Shown: positions 11,318-20,552 of the stretch, piece by piece
How positions within the stretch are numbered: position 1 is the first letter of the stretch
Layout: each line of letters begins with the position of its first letter
NCBI GenBank assembly: GCA_031181345.1
Contig: JAPSLC010000017.1
Span: forward strand, 20,335-84,334
Reading direction: 5' to 3'
DNA: 64,000 bases
Source of the DNA: Cupriavidus sp.
GTDB lineage: Bacteria; Pseudomonadota; Gammaproteobacteria; Burkholderiales; Burkholderiaceae
The notes under the pieces: model-generated
Database searches by the model: none
The model's input: the letters and a program-made list of their open reading frames with translations, nothing else
Told to the model about the DNA's origin: nothing
Program-made: the position numbers and the translations under genes

Positions 11318-12184
11318 CTAGTCGGCGAAGCCCGGTACCGGCGGCGCCCAGCCGCGCCGGCGCAGCGCACAGAGCGTCACCAGCGTGGCATCGAGCGTCA
11401 TCGCGCCATCCGCCATGATAGCAAGGGCGGCGTCCGGCCCCACCAGCCGGTGCTCGGCGACCTCGCCGTCGCGGTTGTGCGGCACGAAGCCGGCGGGCAG
11501 TTCCAGGTCGTAGGAATAGACCGTTTCCCACTGCACGCCCTCGTCGATTTCGCGCAGCACCTCGACCTCGCCATGGACCTGCGCCTGGACCGCGAGCCAT
11601 GGCGGAATCCCCGATTCCTCGTCGCATTCGCGCACCAGCGTGGCGAGCGGATCGCTGCCGTGCGGCATGCCGCCGGCAACCAGGTTGTCCCACATGCCGG
11701 GATCGACGGCCTTGCTCTCGCTTCGCCGCGCGATCCACAGCGCGCGCTGGCCGGCCACGATGCCGTTCATGTGCGAGGCAAAGGTCAGCAGTCCAAGATA
11801 GCGCGCGGCGGCGCGTTCGATCGTCGCCAAGGCCGGATGCGTCAGCGCCGGCGTGACGGCGAACGCTTCATCGCGCCAGCCGCGCAGCAGATTGTGTGCG
11901 GCCAGACGGCGGGCCAGCGTGGCCAGCGCGGCGCTGCGCCCATCGAAGTCTTGCACGTCCGGCAACAGCACGACCGCGCCATCGCTCTCGTCGCCGAGCA
12001 CGGCGAAGTCGATGCCCTCGGCCCCTTCGAGCTCGCGCAGCGTCTGCGCATGCCGGCGCGGCAGCCAGCCGACCTGCAGGCCCTCCATGGTCAGCCGCAG
12101 ATGCTGCGCCGGATCGAAATGCGAGCGCGCGGCGAGGTTGGCGGCGATGCGGCGGGCAAGGTCTTGGCGATTGGACATCGACAT
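11318..12184 (-). CDS. NUDIX hydrolase with DUF4743 N-terminal domain
   Basis: 288 residues. The N-terminal half (about 20-130) resembles DUF4743, the domain preceding NUDIX in thiamine-pyrophosphokinase-like hydrolases. The NUDIX box lies at 171-193: G171, R185-E186, E189-E190 and G192 are in place, so the metal-binding REXXEE core is present. The first Glu of the consensus is replaced by Ser177, with Asp178 beside it. Family enzymes cleave nucleoside diphosphates linked to another group; the substrate here is unknown. Met3 (12178) is an equally possible start. The gene diverges from glpK, 68 bases away. Confidence 0.85.
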   Translation of the reverse strand: MSMSNRQDLARRIAANLAARSHFDPAQHLRLTMEGLQVGWLPRRHAQTLRELEGAEGIDFAVLGDESDGAVVLLPDVQDFDGRSAALATLARRLAAHNLLRGWRDEAFAVTPALTHPALATIERAAARYLGLLTFASHMNGIVAGQRALWIARRSESKAVDPGMWDNLVAGGMPHGSDPLATLVRECDEESGIPPWLAVQAQVHGEVEVLREIDEGVQWETVYSYDLELPAGFVPHNRDGEVAEHRLVGPDAALAIMADGAMTLDATLVTLCALRRRGWAPPVPGFAD

Positions 12185-12252
12185 CTTGGCGCCCCGACAC
12201 GGGCGTCCCTGTACGGAACCACGGAATCAATGAAATCAGCAGGATGGCAGCC

Positions 12253-13827
12253 ATGACCGACAGCACGACGCCAGCGCGCGGCGAATATATCCTGGCGCTC
12301 GACCAGGGCACCAGCAGTTCGCGCGCGATCCTGTTCGATCATGCCGGCAGTGTGGTGCGGATCGCCCAGCGCGAATTTCGGCAATATTACCCGCAGCCCG
12401 GCCATGTCGAGCACGACCCTTACGAGATCTGGCAATCGCAATTGGCGGTCGCGCACGAGGTGCTGAACGGCGCCGGCGTGTCGCCGGGCCAGATCCGCGC
12501 GATCGGCATCACCAATCAGCGCGAGACCGCGGTGCTGTGGGACCGCCGCACCGGCGAGCCGGTCGGGCGTGCGCTGGTCTGGCAGGACCGCCGCACCGCG
12601 CCGATGTGCGAGGCGCTGCAGCGCGACGGCCATGGCGAGCGCTTTCGCGCCAGGACCGGCCTGGTCATCGACGCCTATTTCTCCGGCACCAAGCTGCGCT
12701 GGATGCTCGACCACTACGACGGCGCGCGCGAACGCGCGGCACGCGGCGAGCTGGCCTTCGGCACGGTCGACAGCTGGCTGATCTGGCAGCTGACCGATGG
12801 GGCGCGCCATGTCACCGACGTCTCCAACGCGTCGCGCACGATGCTGTTCAACATCCACGAATTCCGCTGGGACGACGAACTGCTGGCGCTGCTCGACATT
12901 CCGCGCAGCCTGCTGCCCGAAGTGGTGCCCTCCAGCGGCGAGGTCGCGCGCACCTCGCAGCGTGTGTTCGGCGCCGAATTGCCGATCGCCGGCATCGCGG
13001 GCGACCAGCAGGCGGCCACCTTCGGCCAGGCCTGCCTGTCGCCCGGCATGGCGAAGAACACCTATGGCACCGGCTGCTTCCTGCTGATGAATACCGGTTC
13101 CGCGCCGGTGGTCTCGCAGAACCGGCTGCTGACGACGATCGGCTGGCAGCTGGGGCAGGACGCCGGCAGCACCACGCAATACTGTCTCGAAGGCGGCGTC
13201 TTCATGGGCGGCGCGACGATCCAGTGGCTGCGCGACGGCCTGCAGATCATCCAGAGCGCGCCCGAGGTCGAGCCGCTGGCGCGGCAATGCGAGGACACCG
13301 GCGGCGTGGTGCTCGTTCCCGCCTTCGCCGGCCTGGGCGCGCCGCACTGGGACGCGTTCGCGCGCGGCACGCTGATCGGCATCACACGCGGCACGGGCCG
13401 TCCGCAGATCGCGCGCGCCGCGCTCGAGGCGATCGCGCTGCAAAGCGTCGACGTGCTGGACGCCATGCAGAAGGACGCCGGCATCGCGCTGGCCGAGCTG
13501 CGCGTCGACGGCGGCGCCTCGCGCAGCGACCTGCTGATGCAGATGCAGGCCGATCTGCTCGGCACCGCTGTCGTGCGTCCGCGCGTCACCGAAACCACCG
13601 CGCTGGGCGCCGCCTATCTTGCGGGCCTGGCCTGCGGCTTCTGGCGCGATCAACAGGAACTGGCCAGCCAATGGCAGATCGAACAGCGTTTCGAACCGCG
13701 GCTGTCGGCCGATGCGCGCGCCAGCCAGCTCGCGCGCTGGCATCGCGCGGTGGACCGCGCGCGGGATTGGGCGCGCGACGATACAACGCCCGCCCATGCC
13801 TCGCCGAACAGCCGAGCGCTCCCTTGA
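12253..13827 (+). CDS. glpK: Glycerol kinase
   Basis: 524 residues of the FGGY kinase family. ATP-dependent phosphorylation of glycerol gives sn-glycerol-3-phosphate and traps the imported substrate. The N-terminal phosphate loop is [17 protein letters not shown]. Glycerol-binding residues are in the [15 protein letters not shown] and WQDRR segments, then [13 protein letters not shown]. The C-terminal half has [22 protein letters not shown] and [12 protein letters not shown]. The start at 12253 follows AGGA at a spacing of 8; an in-frame ATG at 12244 has no properly spaced site. The last roughly 25 residues ([16 protein letters not shown]) are unrelated to the fold. glpD follows after 100 bases. 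Confidence 0.96.
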   Translation: MTDSTTPARGEYILALDQGTSSSRAILFDHAGSVVRIAQREFRQYYPQPGHVEHDPYEIWQSQLAVAHEVLNGAGVSPGQIRAIGITNQRETAVLWDRRTGEPVGRALVWQDRRTAPMCEALQRDGHGERFRARTGLVIDAYFSGTKLRWMLDHYDGARERAARGELAFGTVDSWLIWQLTDGARHVTDVSNASRTMLFNIHEFRWDDELLALLDIPRSLLPEVVPSSGEVARTSQRVFGAELPIAGIAGDQQAATFGQACLSPGMAKNTYGTGCFLLMNTGSAPVVSQNRLLTTIGWQLGQDAGSTTQYCLEGGVFMGGATIQWLRDGLQIIQSAPEVEPLARQCEDTGGVVLVPAFAGLGAPHWDAFARGTLIGITRGTGRPQIARAALEAIALQSVDVLDAMQKDAGIALAELRVDGGASRSDLLMQMQADLLGTAVVRPRVTETTALGAAYLAGLACGFWRDQQELASQWQIEQRFEPRLSADARASQLARWHRAVDRARDWARDDTTPAHASPNSRALP

Positions 13828-13842
13828 ACGCCCGACACCCGA

Positions 13843-13878
13843 CGATCCCGACGATCCCGACGATCCCGACGATTCCCG
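13843..13878. repeat. Four 9-bp tandem units between glpK and glpD
   Basis: CGATCCCGA-type units start at 13843, 13852, 13861 and 13870, exactly 9 bases apart; the last has one extra T substitution. The array sits in the 100-base gap between glpK and glpD and might affect their relative expression. Confidence 0.8.
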
Positions 13879-13927
13879 ACGTTACGTTGACGCGCCGCCG
13901 ACCCGACCCGCACCGCACTCCCTTGCC

Positions 13928-15535
13928 ATGCAGACACTGAACCCTACCCTGCCCCCCGATCGCGCGACGCTGCTCGCCACGCTGGAGCGCGAGCGCCGCT
14001 GGGACGTGATCGTGATCGGCGGCGGCGCGACCGGTCTTGGCACCGCGGTCGATGCCGCCGCGCGCGGCTATCGCACGCTGCTGCTGGAGGCGGCCGACTT
14101 CGCCAAGGGCACCTCGAGCAAGGCCACCAAGCTGGTACACGGCGGCGTGCGCTACCTGGCGCAGGGCAATATCGCGCTGGTGCGTGAGGCCCTGCAGGAG
14201 CGCGGCATGCTGGCGCGCAACGCACCGCATCTGGTGTGGCCGCTGGGCTTCGTGGTACCCGCCTATCAACTGTTCGACCAGCCCTTCTACGGCATCGGCC
14301 TGAAGGTCTACGACATGCTGGCCGGCAGCCGCAATCTGATGGACAGCCGCTGGCTGAACCACCAGGAGGCGCTGGCGGCGGCGCCGACGCTGGCCGAGCA
14401 TGTCGGCGGCCGCCCGCTGCGCGGCGCGAACCTGTATTTCGATGGGCAGTTCGACGATGCCCGGCTCGCCATCGCGCTGATGCGCACGCTGTTCGATCTG
14501 GGCGGCGTCGCCCTGAACTATGCCCGCGTGAGCGGCCTCGTGATGCAGGCGGGCGTGGTCGGCGGCGTCACCGTGCGGGACGAACTCGGCGACGCCGAAC
14601 TGACGCTGCATGCCGAATGCGTGATCAATGCCACCGGGGTCTGGGTCGACGCGGTGCGGCGGATGGAGGACGAGCGTGCACAGATGATGGTGGCGCCCAG
14701 CCAGGGCGTGCACCTGACGTTGCCGCGCAGCTTCCTGCCGGGCGATCGCGCGATCCTGGTACCGAAGACCGACGACGGCCGCGTGCTGTTCCTGGTCCCC
14801 TGGAACGGCCACACGATCGTCGGCACCACCGACACGCCGCGTCGCGACCTGCCGCTGGAGCCGCGCGCCGAGGACGACGACGTCGACTTCATCCTCGAGA
14901 CCGCGGCGCGCTATCTGTCGCGCGATCCGACCCGTGCCGATGTCACCAGCGTCTGGGCCGGACTGCGCCCGCTGGTCAAGGCGACCGGCGAAAGCTCGAC
15001 CGCCTCGCTGTCGCGCGAACACACCATCGTGGTGTCGAAGGCGGGCCTGATCACGGTAACCGGCGGCAAATGGACCACCTATCGCAAGATGGCCGAGGAC
15101 GTCGTCGATACCGCGATTCGCCGCCAGATGCTGCGCGCCGCGCCGTGCGTGACCGCCGATCTGCCGCTGCACGGCGCCGGCGCGTGGGCCGGCCAGCAGG
15201 CCAACCTGAACGCGCCGGACCGCTACTATGGCGGCGACCTGGGCCTGCTGCGCAGCCTGCCCGGCGCGGACAACGTGATCGCGCCGGAATCGGGCCTGAC
15301 CGAGGCGCATGTCCGCTTCGCCGCGCGTTATGAACTGGCGCGCAAGGTCGAGGACGTGGTGGCGCGCCGCAACCGGCTGCTGTTCCTCGACGCCCGCGCG
15401 GCCGAGGCCGTGGCCCCGCGTGTGGCCGCGATCCTCGCGGAAGAGCTGGGCCACGACGCCGCCTGGCAGCAGGCGCAGATCGACAGCCTGCGCGATCTGG
15501 CGGCAAGCTATCGGCTCGAGGGGGCCGGTCGTTGA
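13928..15535 (+). CDS. glpD: Aerobic glycerol-3-phosphate dehydrogenase
   Basis: 535 residues. A flavoenzyme at the inner membrane that oxidises glycerol-3-phosphate to dihydroxyacetone phosphate and passes electrons to ubiquinone. The FAD-binding Rossmann motif is VIVIGGGATGLG near residue 30, followed by the DFAKGTSSKATKLVHGGVRY signature. Later come INATGVWVDA, VPWNGHTIVGTTDTP and GGKWTTYRKMAEDVVD, then the C-terminal GlpD cap domain. It lies 100 bases after glpK in the same direction. Only the start at 13928 gives the family N-terminus; the longer frame overlaps glpK. Likely repressed by GlpR and induced with the uptake operon. Confidence 0.95.
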   Translation: MQTLNPTLPPDRATLLATLERERRWDVIVIGGGATGLGTAVDAAARGYRTLLLEAADFAKGTSSKATKLVHGGVRYLAQGNIALVREALQERGMLARNAPHLVWPLGFVVPAYQLFDQPFYGIGLKVYDMLAGSRNLMDSRWLNHQEALAAAPTLAEHVGGRPLRGANLYFDGQFDDARLAIALMRTLFDLGGVALNYARVSGLVMQAGVVGGVTVRDELGDAELTLHAECVINATGVWVDAVRRMEDERAQMMVAPSQGVHLTLPRSFLPGDRAILVPKTDDGRVLFLVPWNGHTIVGTTDTPRRDLPLEPRAEDDDVDFILETAARYLSRDPTRADVTSVWAGLRPLVKATGESSTASLSREHTIVVSKAGLITVTGGKWTTYRKMAEDVVDTAIRRQMLRAAPCVTADLPLHGAGAWAGQQANLNAPDRYYGGDLGLLRSLPGADNVIAPESGLTEAHVRFAARYELARKVEDVVARRNRLLFLDARAAEAVAPRVAAILAEELGHDAAWQQAQIDSLRDLAASYRLEGAGR

Positions 15536-15595
15536 GCGTCATGTCCCGAACGTCCGCAGCCATTGCCCCTCGACCCCTTCCCCGCAGGAACTGAC

Positions 15596-15976
15596 ATGGC
15601 CCTTTCCTTGCCCCTTCGCCGCGCCGCCCTGATGCCCTGCGCCGCGCTCGTTGCCGCCACCGCCTTCGCCGTGCCGGCACAGGCCCGTCCCGGCATCGAC
15701 GGCGTGCGCTTCGACGCGCCGGTCACCGTGCACTACCGCTGCGACGACGACAAACGGCTGACCGCACGCTATTTCAACAGCCGCGACAACCAGATCGCGA
15801 TCCTGCGTCTGGACGGCAAGCCGCTGCTGTTCGTCACCGTGCTCAGCGCGTCCGGCGCGCGCTACGCGCACGGCCAATATGTGTGGTGGACCAAGGGCGA
15901 CGACGCGATGCTGCAGGACTTCACGCAGGGCGAGCACGCGCCGCCGATCTACGCGAATTGCCACGCGCAGCGATAG
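15596..15976 (+). CDS. MliC-family lysozyme inhibitor, periplasmic
   Basis: 126 residues with a Sec signal (cleavage likely after VPAQA, about residue 30) and no lipobox cysteine, so it should be free in the periplasm. The mature part matches the MliC/PliC fold: VHYRCDDDKRLTARYFNS, a QIAILRLDGKPLL strand, and SGARYAHGQYVWWTKGDDAML, the loop that plugs the lysozyme active site. Two Cys (in YRCD and NCHA) probably form the family disulfide. CAGGAA precedes the ATG at 15596; the upstream ATG at 15563 would extend the signal unnaturally. The family protects against C-type lysozyme. It follows glpD by 60 bases, perhaps fortuitously. Confidence 0.85.
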   Translation: MALSLPLRRAALMPCAALVAATAFAVPAQARPGIDGVRFDAPVTVHYRCDDDKRLTARYFNSRDNQIAILRLDGKPLLFVTVLSASGARYAHGQYVWWTKGDDAMLQDFTQGEHAPPIYANCHAQR

Positions 15977-16059
15977 TCGCGCCGCGCCAGACGCGCGGAG
16001 GGTGGGCGCGACCATGGTGTCCGAGCGATAATGCCGGTCATCGAATCAGGGAGAACACC

Positions 16060-16443
16060 ATGGACGAGATAGACGATCTGTCCGATCTGCCGATGCCCCG
16101 CTTCATCTGGGGCTTCGCCATCGCCACCGGCAAGGGAGGCGAAGTGATGCACGACGAATTCGAGTATCTGACCCATACCCGCAGTCCGCGCTTCACCTGC
16201 CGCGTGGTCGAGCTCGAGGACATGCCCACCGAGACAGACGAGTCCGGCATCGACGGCCGCATCGTCCACTACGACGATCCCGCCCGCCTGTTCTACATCA
16301 CCGATGCCGGCATGGCGCTGGTCAATTTCGAGCTGTTCGACAAGCTGCCCGACCGCCAGAAGCTCAAGAAGGTCTGCGACGAGGCCATCCGCAACTGGAT
16401 GATCCGGCGCGACTTCCTCGACAGCGAGGATGACGAGGATTGA
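16060..16443 (+). CDS. Hypothetical acidic protein
   Basis: 127 residues, strongly acidic, beginning MDEIDDLSDLPMPRFIWGFA and ending DFLDSEDDED. GGGAGAACACC precedes the ATG and provides the ribosome site. The middle resembles a small alpha/beta domain (GRIVHYDDPARLFYITDAGMALV), and a Lys/Arg-rich helix follows (DRQKLKKVCDEAIRNWMIRR). No signal peptide or membrane segment is present, so it is presumably cytosolic. I recognise no family. Codon use matches the neighbours, and the coding frame is the only open one, so it is very likely a real gene. Confidence 0.7.
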   Translation: MDEIDDLSDLPMPRFIWGFAIATGKGGEVMHDEFEYLTHTRSPRFTCRVVELEDMPTETDESGIDGRIVHYDDPARLFYITDAGMALVNFELFDKLPDRQKLKKVCDEAIRNWMIRRDFLDSEDDED

Positions 16444-16479
16444 GCGACTGAGCGAGTTTTGAGCGAGGTTTGAGCGAGG
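16441..16479. repeat. Short TGAGCGA tandem repeats
   Basis: TGAGCGA begins at 16441 (overlapping the stop codon of the preceding gene), 16449, 16460 and 16471, so the spacings are 8, 11 and 11 bases. It is an imperfect array of the kind seen in other gaps of this window. Confidence 0.7.
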
Positions 16480-16673
16480 CTTTGCCGGCAAATGCGCAGC
16501 GAAGGCCAGGCCTTTTTGCATTGATGCAGCGCATCGATACCCGCCCGCCATGCGGCAGCTGGTCGGACACCCGGTCGGCCCAGTCCTACAAGCCTAGCGG
16601 AGCGGTCCCGACAGTAGGCCCCGCCCGCGCTACCTATAGTGAAGCCATGGAGTTCACGACAAGGAGCGAAACC

Positions 16674-16748
16674 ATGCCTTATATCCTCGCCTGGTTGCTG
16701 GGTGTGCCGGCCTTCGTGCTGGTCCTGATCTGGCTGTTCGCACACTGA
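16674..16748 (+). CDS. 24-residue single-span membrane peptide
   Basis: MPYILAWLLGVPAFVLVLIW followed by LFAH: almost the whole chain is one hydrophobic helix. AAGGAG lies 7 bases upstream of the ATG, and a TATAGT box at 16635-16640 could be its promoter -10. A strong terminator follows at 16817. Similar tiny hydrophobic proteins occur in Burkholderiaceae, from memory. Because of the good ribosome site and the terminator I consider it translated. Its function is unknown; stress-related membrane peptides are a possibility only. Confidence 0.6.
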   Translation: MPYILAWLLGVPAFVLVLIWLFAH

Positions 16749-16816
16749 TCCCGGCGCATGGCCGGCAGGCTGCGCGAGCGTCTCGCCGTCGGCCATGCCC
16801 CATGTGGCAACGATCC

Positions 16817-16845
16817 AACGTCCGCCCGCAAGGCGGACGTTTTTA
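16817..16845 (+). terminator. Intrinsic terminator upstream of the cellulose locus
   Basis: A perfect 10-bp stem (AACGTCCGCC at 16817-16826, complement at 16832-16841) with a 5-base loop runs into TTTATT. It should end the transcript of the small membrane peptide gene and insulate the bcs operon. Confidence 0.85.
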
Positions 16846-16852
16846 TTGGGGC

Positions 16853-16874
16853 CGCCCCCCCGATCGGGGGGGGC
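16853..16874. repeat. C7/G8 palindrome upstream of bcsB
   Basis: CG followed by seven C (16855-16861), the palindromic spacer GATC, then eight G (16866-16873) and CG. This is an extreme GC hairpin 8 bases behind the terminator. The homopolymer arms are prone to slippage. It lies 135 bases before bcsB. Confidence 0.7.
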
Positions 16875-17008
16875 GCCAACAGACATTGGTGTAGACTCCG
16901 CCCGACAAGGCGCATCGGATTGCCACAGAGCGCCGCCCCCGCCGCAGCTATCGAGGGGAACCTGGCCAGACGGACGCACTACGGGCGTTCATCGTTTATT
17001 TGGCATTG

Positions 17009-19342
17009 ATGACGAGGATCGATCTGACAGCCGCCACGCCGCGCCGGCGTGGCGCCATGCTGACCACGGCATGTCTTCTGGCCGCGATGGCATTGCCGCC
17101 GGCTCACTCCCAACCCGCTTCCCCCGCTACGGCAGTCGAAGGCCCGAGCAGCAACGGTGGCAGCGCCACGTCCGCCGCCAGCGCGCCAGCAGCGCCGGCC
17201 GGCACGCCGGCGCGCCGCCAGACCCTGACGGTCGCCGAGATGGGCGCCTATGGCCCGATCGCGCTGCGCGGACTGGATCCCGAACGCGTGCTCAATGTCG
17301 GCATCCGTGCCGACGAAGTCGTCACCAGCGCCACGCTGCGGCTGCACTACACGTATTCGCCCTCGCTGATCTATCCGCTGTCGCATCTGAAGGTCAAGCT
17401 GAACGACGAGGTCGTCGCCACGCTGCCGCTGGAAGCGAATCGCGCGGGCCAGCAGGTCACGCGCGACATTGCGCTGGAGCCGCGGCTGTTTACTGACTTC
17501 AATCGCCTCGCGATCGAATTCATCGGCCACTACACCGTGGATCACTGCGAGGACGCCGCGCATTCGGCGCTGTGGACCGACATCAGCGCCAACAGCACGC
17601 TGACGCTGACCACCGCCGCGCTGCGCCTGCCGGACAACCTGGCGCTGCTGCCGCTGCCGTTCTTCGATCGCCGCGACAATCGCCGCGTCACCGTGCCGTT
17701 CGTGCTCACCGAGAACGCCGACATGGCGACGCTGCGCGCGGCGGGCGTGGTGGCGTCGTGGCTGGGCGCGCTGGCCGACTACCGCGGCGCCCGCTTTCCC
17801 GTGGCGCGCAGCGCGCCGGCCGGCCAGCACGCGATCATGCTGACCCTGCCCGGTCCCGCCGCGACCGCGCTCGGCCTGCGCGAGATCGCCGGACCGTCGG
17901 TCACGGTGATGCCCAATCCAAACAGCCCCGACCACAAGCTGCTGGTGATCGCCGGCCGCAATGCCGAGGAGCTGCAGACGGCGGCCAATGCGCTGGTGCT
18001 CGGCAAGGCCGCGATGGCGGGCCGCCAGGCATCGATCCAGACCGTCGACCTGGGACCGCCGCGCGCGCCATATGACGCGCCGAACTGGGCGCCGGTCCAT
18101 CGCCCGGTGCTGTTCCGCGAGCTGGTCACCGATCCGCAGCAGCTGCAGGTCTCGGGCAACGACCCGCAGGCGATCCGCGTCAACCTGCGCGTGCCGGCCG
18201 ACCTGTACGGCTGGAACCAGCGCAGCGTGCCGCTGAACCTGAAATACCGCTATACGGCGCCGTCGACCTACAACGACTCGGTGCTGAACGTCGATATCAA
18301 CGAGCAGCTGGTGCGCTCGTACCGGCTGCGTCCGCTGTCGGGCAGCGACGACGAGAACCTGGTCAGCGTGCCGCTGCTGTCCGGCAGCGACGCGGTGGTC
18401 TCCAACGAGATCCGCGTGCCGGCGTTCCGCGTCGGCAGCGACAACCAGATGCAGTTCCGCTTCCATCTGGATTCGCAGAAGACTGGCTTGTGCGCCTCGA
18501 CGCCGGCCAAGGTCGCGCGCGCCGCGATCGATCCGGACTCGAGCATCGACTTCAGCGGCTTCGCGCACTACGCCGCGATGCCGAACCTGGCCTTCTTCGC
18601 CAACAGCGGTTACCCGTTCACGCGCCTGGCCGATCTGGCCGATACCGCGGTGGTGCTGCCCGACGCGCCACGCGCGATCGACCAGGAGGCCCTGCTGACG
18701 CTGCTCGGCCACATGGGCCGCTGGACCGGGCTGCCGGCGCTGCGCGTCACGGTGGTGCCGGCCAGGGACGTCGAATCGGTCGGCCAGCGCAACCTGCTGA
18801 TCGTCGGCAATGGCAGCGCCGGCGAACTGCTGGCGCGCTGGGGCAAGTCGCTGCCGCTGATGATCGCGCGCGGCAAGACCGAGATGGCGCTGCGCGACCA
18901 GCGCGCCAGCGCGTGGTCGAACTGGCTCAGCGACGGCGAGCCGGAGACGATGACGCCGGCCGGGCGCGCGATCCTGTCGGCCGACGGCCCGCTGGCCGCG
19001 CTGGTCGGCTTCGAATCGCCCTATCGCGAACGGCACAGCGTGGTCGCGGTGACCGCGACCGAGGCCGACCGGCTCGGCGACGTGCTCGATGCCCTCGACG
19101 ATCCGACCAAGGTCGCGCAGATCCGCGGCGACCTGACCGTGGTACGCGCCAGGGAAGTGGAAGGCCTGCGGCTCGGCGAGCGCTATTTCGTCGGCGATTT
19201 CCCCTGGTATGCGCGGGTCTGGGTGCGGGTGTCCTCGCACCCGGTATTCCTCGGCATCGCCGGCATCCTGGCCGGCCTCGCGGTGGCGCTGAGCGCGTTC
19301 TGGGCGTTGTCCCGGCTGGCGGCGCGGCGCAACGGAGGCTGA
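17009..19342 (+). CDS. bcsB: Cellulose synthase regulatory subunit BcsB
   Basis: 777 residues. A signal peptide near residues 15-37 is followed by a low-complexity Ala/Ser/Gly stretch, then the periplasmic BcsB body: LHYTYSPSLIYPLSHLKVKLN, IGHYTVDHCEDAAHSALW and GWNQRSVPLNLKYRYT, which are carbohydrate-binding and flavodoxin-like domain landmarks. A single C-terminal membrane helix (IAGILAGLAVALSAFWAL) anchors it to BcsA in the inner membrane. BcsB guides the nascent glucan through the periplasm. Here bcsB opens the locus and is about 8 kb upstream of bcsA, unlike the usual adjacent bcsA-bcsB order. The ATG at 17009 is chosen; TTG at 17000 and ATG at 17057 are alternatives. bcsZ starts 1 base after its stop. 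Confidence 0.93.
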   Translation: MTRIDLTAATPRRRGAMLTTACLLAAMALPPAHSQPASPATAVEGPSSNGGSATSAASAPAAPAGTPARRQTLTVAEMGAYGPIALRGLDPERVLNVGIRADEVVTSATLRLHYTYSPSLIYPLSHLKVKLNDEVVATLPLEANRAGQQVTRDIALEPRLFTDFNRLAIEFIGHYTVDHCEDAAHSALWTDISANSTLTLTTAALRLPDNLALLPLPFFDRRDNRRVTVPFVLTENADMATLRAAGVVASWLGALADYRGARFPVARSAPAGQHAIMLTLPGPAATALGLREIAGPSVTVMPNPNSPDHKLLVIAGRNAEELQTAANALVLGKAAMAGRQASIQTVDLGPPRAPYDAPNWAPVHRPVLFRELVTDPQQLQVSGNDPQAIRVNLRVPADLYGWNQRSVPLNLKYRYTAPSTYNDSVLNVDINEQLVRSYRLRPLSGSDDENLVSVPLLSGSDAVVSNEIRVPAFRVGSDNQMQFRFHLDSQKTGLCASTPAKVARAAIDPDSSIDFSGFAHYAAMPNLAFFANSGYPFTRLADLADTAVVLPDAPRAIDQEALLTLLGHMGRWTGLPALRVTVVPARDVESVGQRNLLIVGNGSAGELLARWGKSLPLMIARGKTEMALRDQRASAWSNWLSDGEPETMTPAGRAILSADGPLAALVGFESPYRERHSVVAVTATEADRLGDVLDALDDPTKVAQIRGDLTVVRAREVEGLRLGERYFVGDFPWYARVWVRVSSHPVFLGIAGILAGLAVALSAFWALSRLAARRNGG

Positions 19343-19343
19343 G

Positions 19344-20552
19344 ATGGCGGCGTTGCTGATGGCCGCTCGCCTGCGCGGTAACGTCCGCCGGCTCGCGGCG
19401 GCGTCGCGCGCGCTGCTCGGCGCCGCGCTGCTGACCGCGTCGCTCGGCTGCGCCGCGGCGTCGTGCCCCTGGCCCGCCTGGGACAGCTTCAAGCGCGACA
19501 GCGTCAGCGCCGACGGCCGCGTGATCGACGCCAGCACGCCGCAGCAGACCACGGTGTCCGAGGGCCAGGCCTATGCGCTGTTCTTTGCGCTGGTCGCCAA
19601 CGACCGGCCGACCTTCGAGCGGCTGCTGGCCTGGACCGAGAACAACCTCGCCGAGGGCGATCTCGCTTCGCGCCTGCCCGCGTGGATCTGGGGCAAACGC
19701 GAGGCGGCCGGCGGCAAGCCCGAGAGCTGGGGCGTGCTCGATGCCAATCCCGCCTCCGACGCCGATCTGTGGATCGCCTACGCGTTGCTCGAGGCCGGCC
19801 GGCTCTGGCAGGAACGCCGCTACACCGCGCTCGGCACCGTGATCGCGCGCCAGGTGGTGCGGCAGGAAACCGCGCTGCTGCCGGGGTTGGGTCGCACGCT
19901 GTTGCCCGGCCCGATGGGCTTTCATCCATCGCCGACGATGTGGCGGCTCAATCCGAGCTATGTGCCGCCGCAGCTGATGCGCCGGTTCGCCGCGCTGTGG
20001 CCGCAACAGCCGGAATGGGCCCAGCTGCTGTCCAGCTCGGCCCGCCTGCTGCTCGATACCGCGCCGCGCGGCTTTTCGCCTGACTGGGTCGAATATCACG
20101 GCGGGGCGAAGCCGGGCTTCCGTCCCGACCAGCAGACGCAGGCGGAAGGCGCGTACAACGCGATCCGGGTCTATCTGTGGGCCGGCATGCTGGCGCCGCA
20201 GGATCCGTTGCGCGCGCCGCTGCTCAAGACCTATCGCCCGATGGCGGACTACACCATCGCGCACGGCCATCCCCCCGAGCGCGTCGATACGCGCTCGGGC
20301 TCCGTCGGGCCGAATTCGGGCAACGCCGGCTTCTCCGCCGCGGTGGCGCCGTATCTGGCCGCGCTTGGCGAGGCCGGCGCGGCGCAGCGCCAGGTCGAGC
20401 GGATGCGCAAGCTGGCCGCCGAACAGCCACTCGGCTATTACAGTCAGGTGCTGGCGCTGTTCGCCCTCGGCCATCTCGATGGCCTGTACCGTTTCGAAGC
20501 CGACGGCGCGCTGACGCCGGCCTGGACCGCGACATGCCCCGCTCGCCGCTGA
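19344..20552 (+). CDS. bcsZ: Periplasmic endo-1,4-glucanase of the cellulose locus (GH8)
   Basis: 402 residues of glycoside hydrolase family 8 with an N-terminal signal (cleaved near LGCAAAS, about residue 40). The family features are present: TTVSEGQAYALFFALV, with Glu73 as candidate general acid, SDADLWIAYALLEAGRLW, and NPSYVPPQLMRRFA. BcsZ trims cellulose in the periplasm and is required for normal fibre export. It is translationally coupled to bcsB (1-base gap) and overlaps bcsC by 19 bases. The Cys in LGCAAA might be read as a lipobox, but the residues around it fit signal peptidase I at least as well. Confidence 0.93.
   Translation: MAALLMAARLRGNVRRLAAASRALLGAALLTASLGCAAASCPWPAWDSFKRDSVSADGRVIDASTPQQTTVSEGQAYALFFALVANDRPTFERLLAWTENNLAEGDLASRLPAWIWGKREAAGGKPESWGVLDANPASDADLWIAYALLEAGRLWQERRYTALGTVIARQVVRQETALLPGLGRTLLPGPMGFHPSPTMWRLNPSYVPPQLMRRFAALWPQQPEWAQLLSSSARLLLDTAPRGFSPDWVEYHGGAKPGFRPDQQTQAEGAYNAIRVYLWAGMLAPQDPLRAPLLKTYRPMADYTIAHGHPPERVDTRSGSVGPNSGNAGFSAAVAPYLAALGEAGAAQRQVERMRKLAAEQPLGYYSQVLALFALGHLDGLYRFEADGALTPAWTATCPARR

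Noticed and set aside
13586..15454. Minus-strand ORF of 622 codons opposite glpD
   Set aside because: Shadow; glpD has the complete FAD and substrate motifs.
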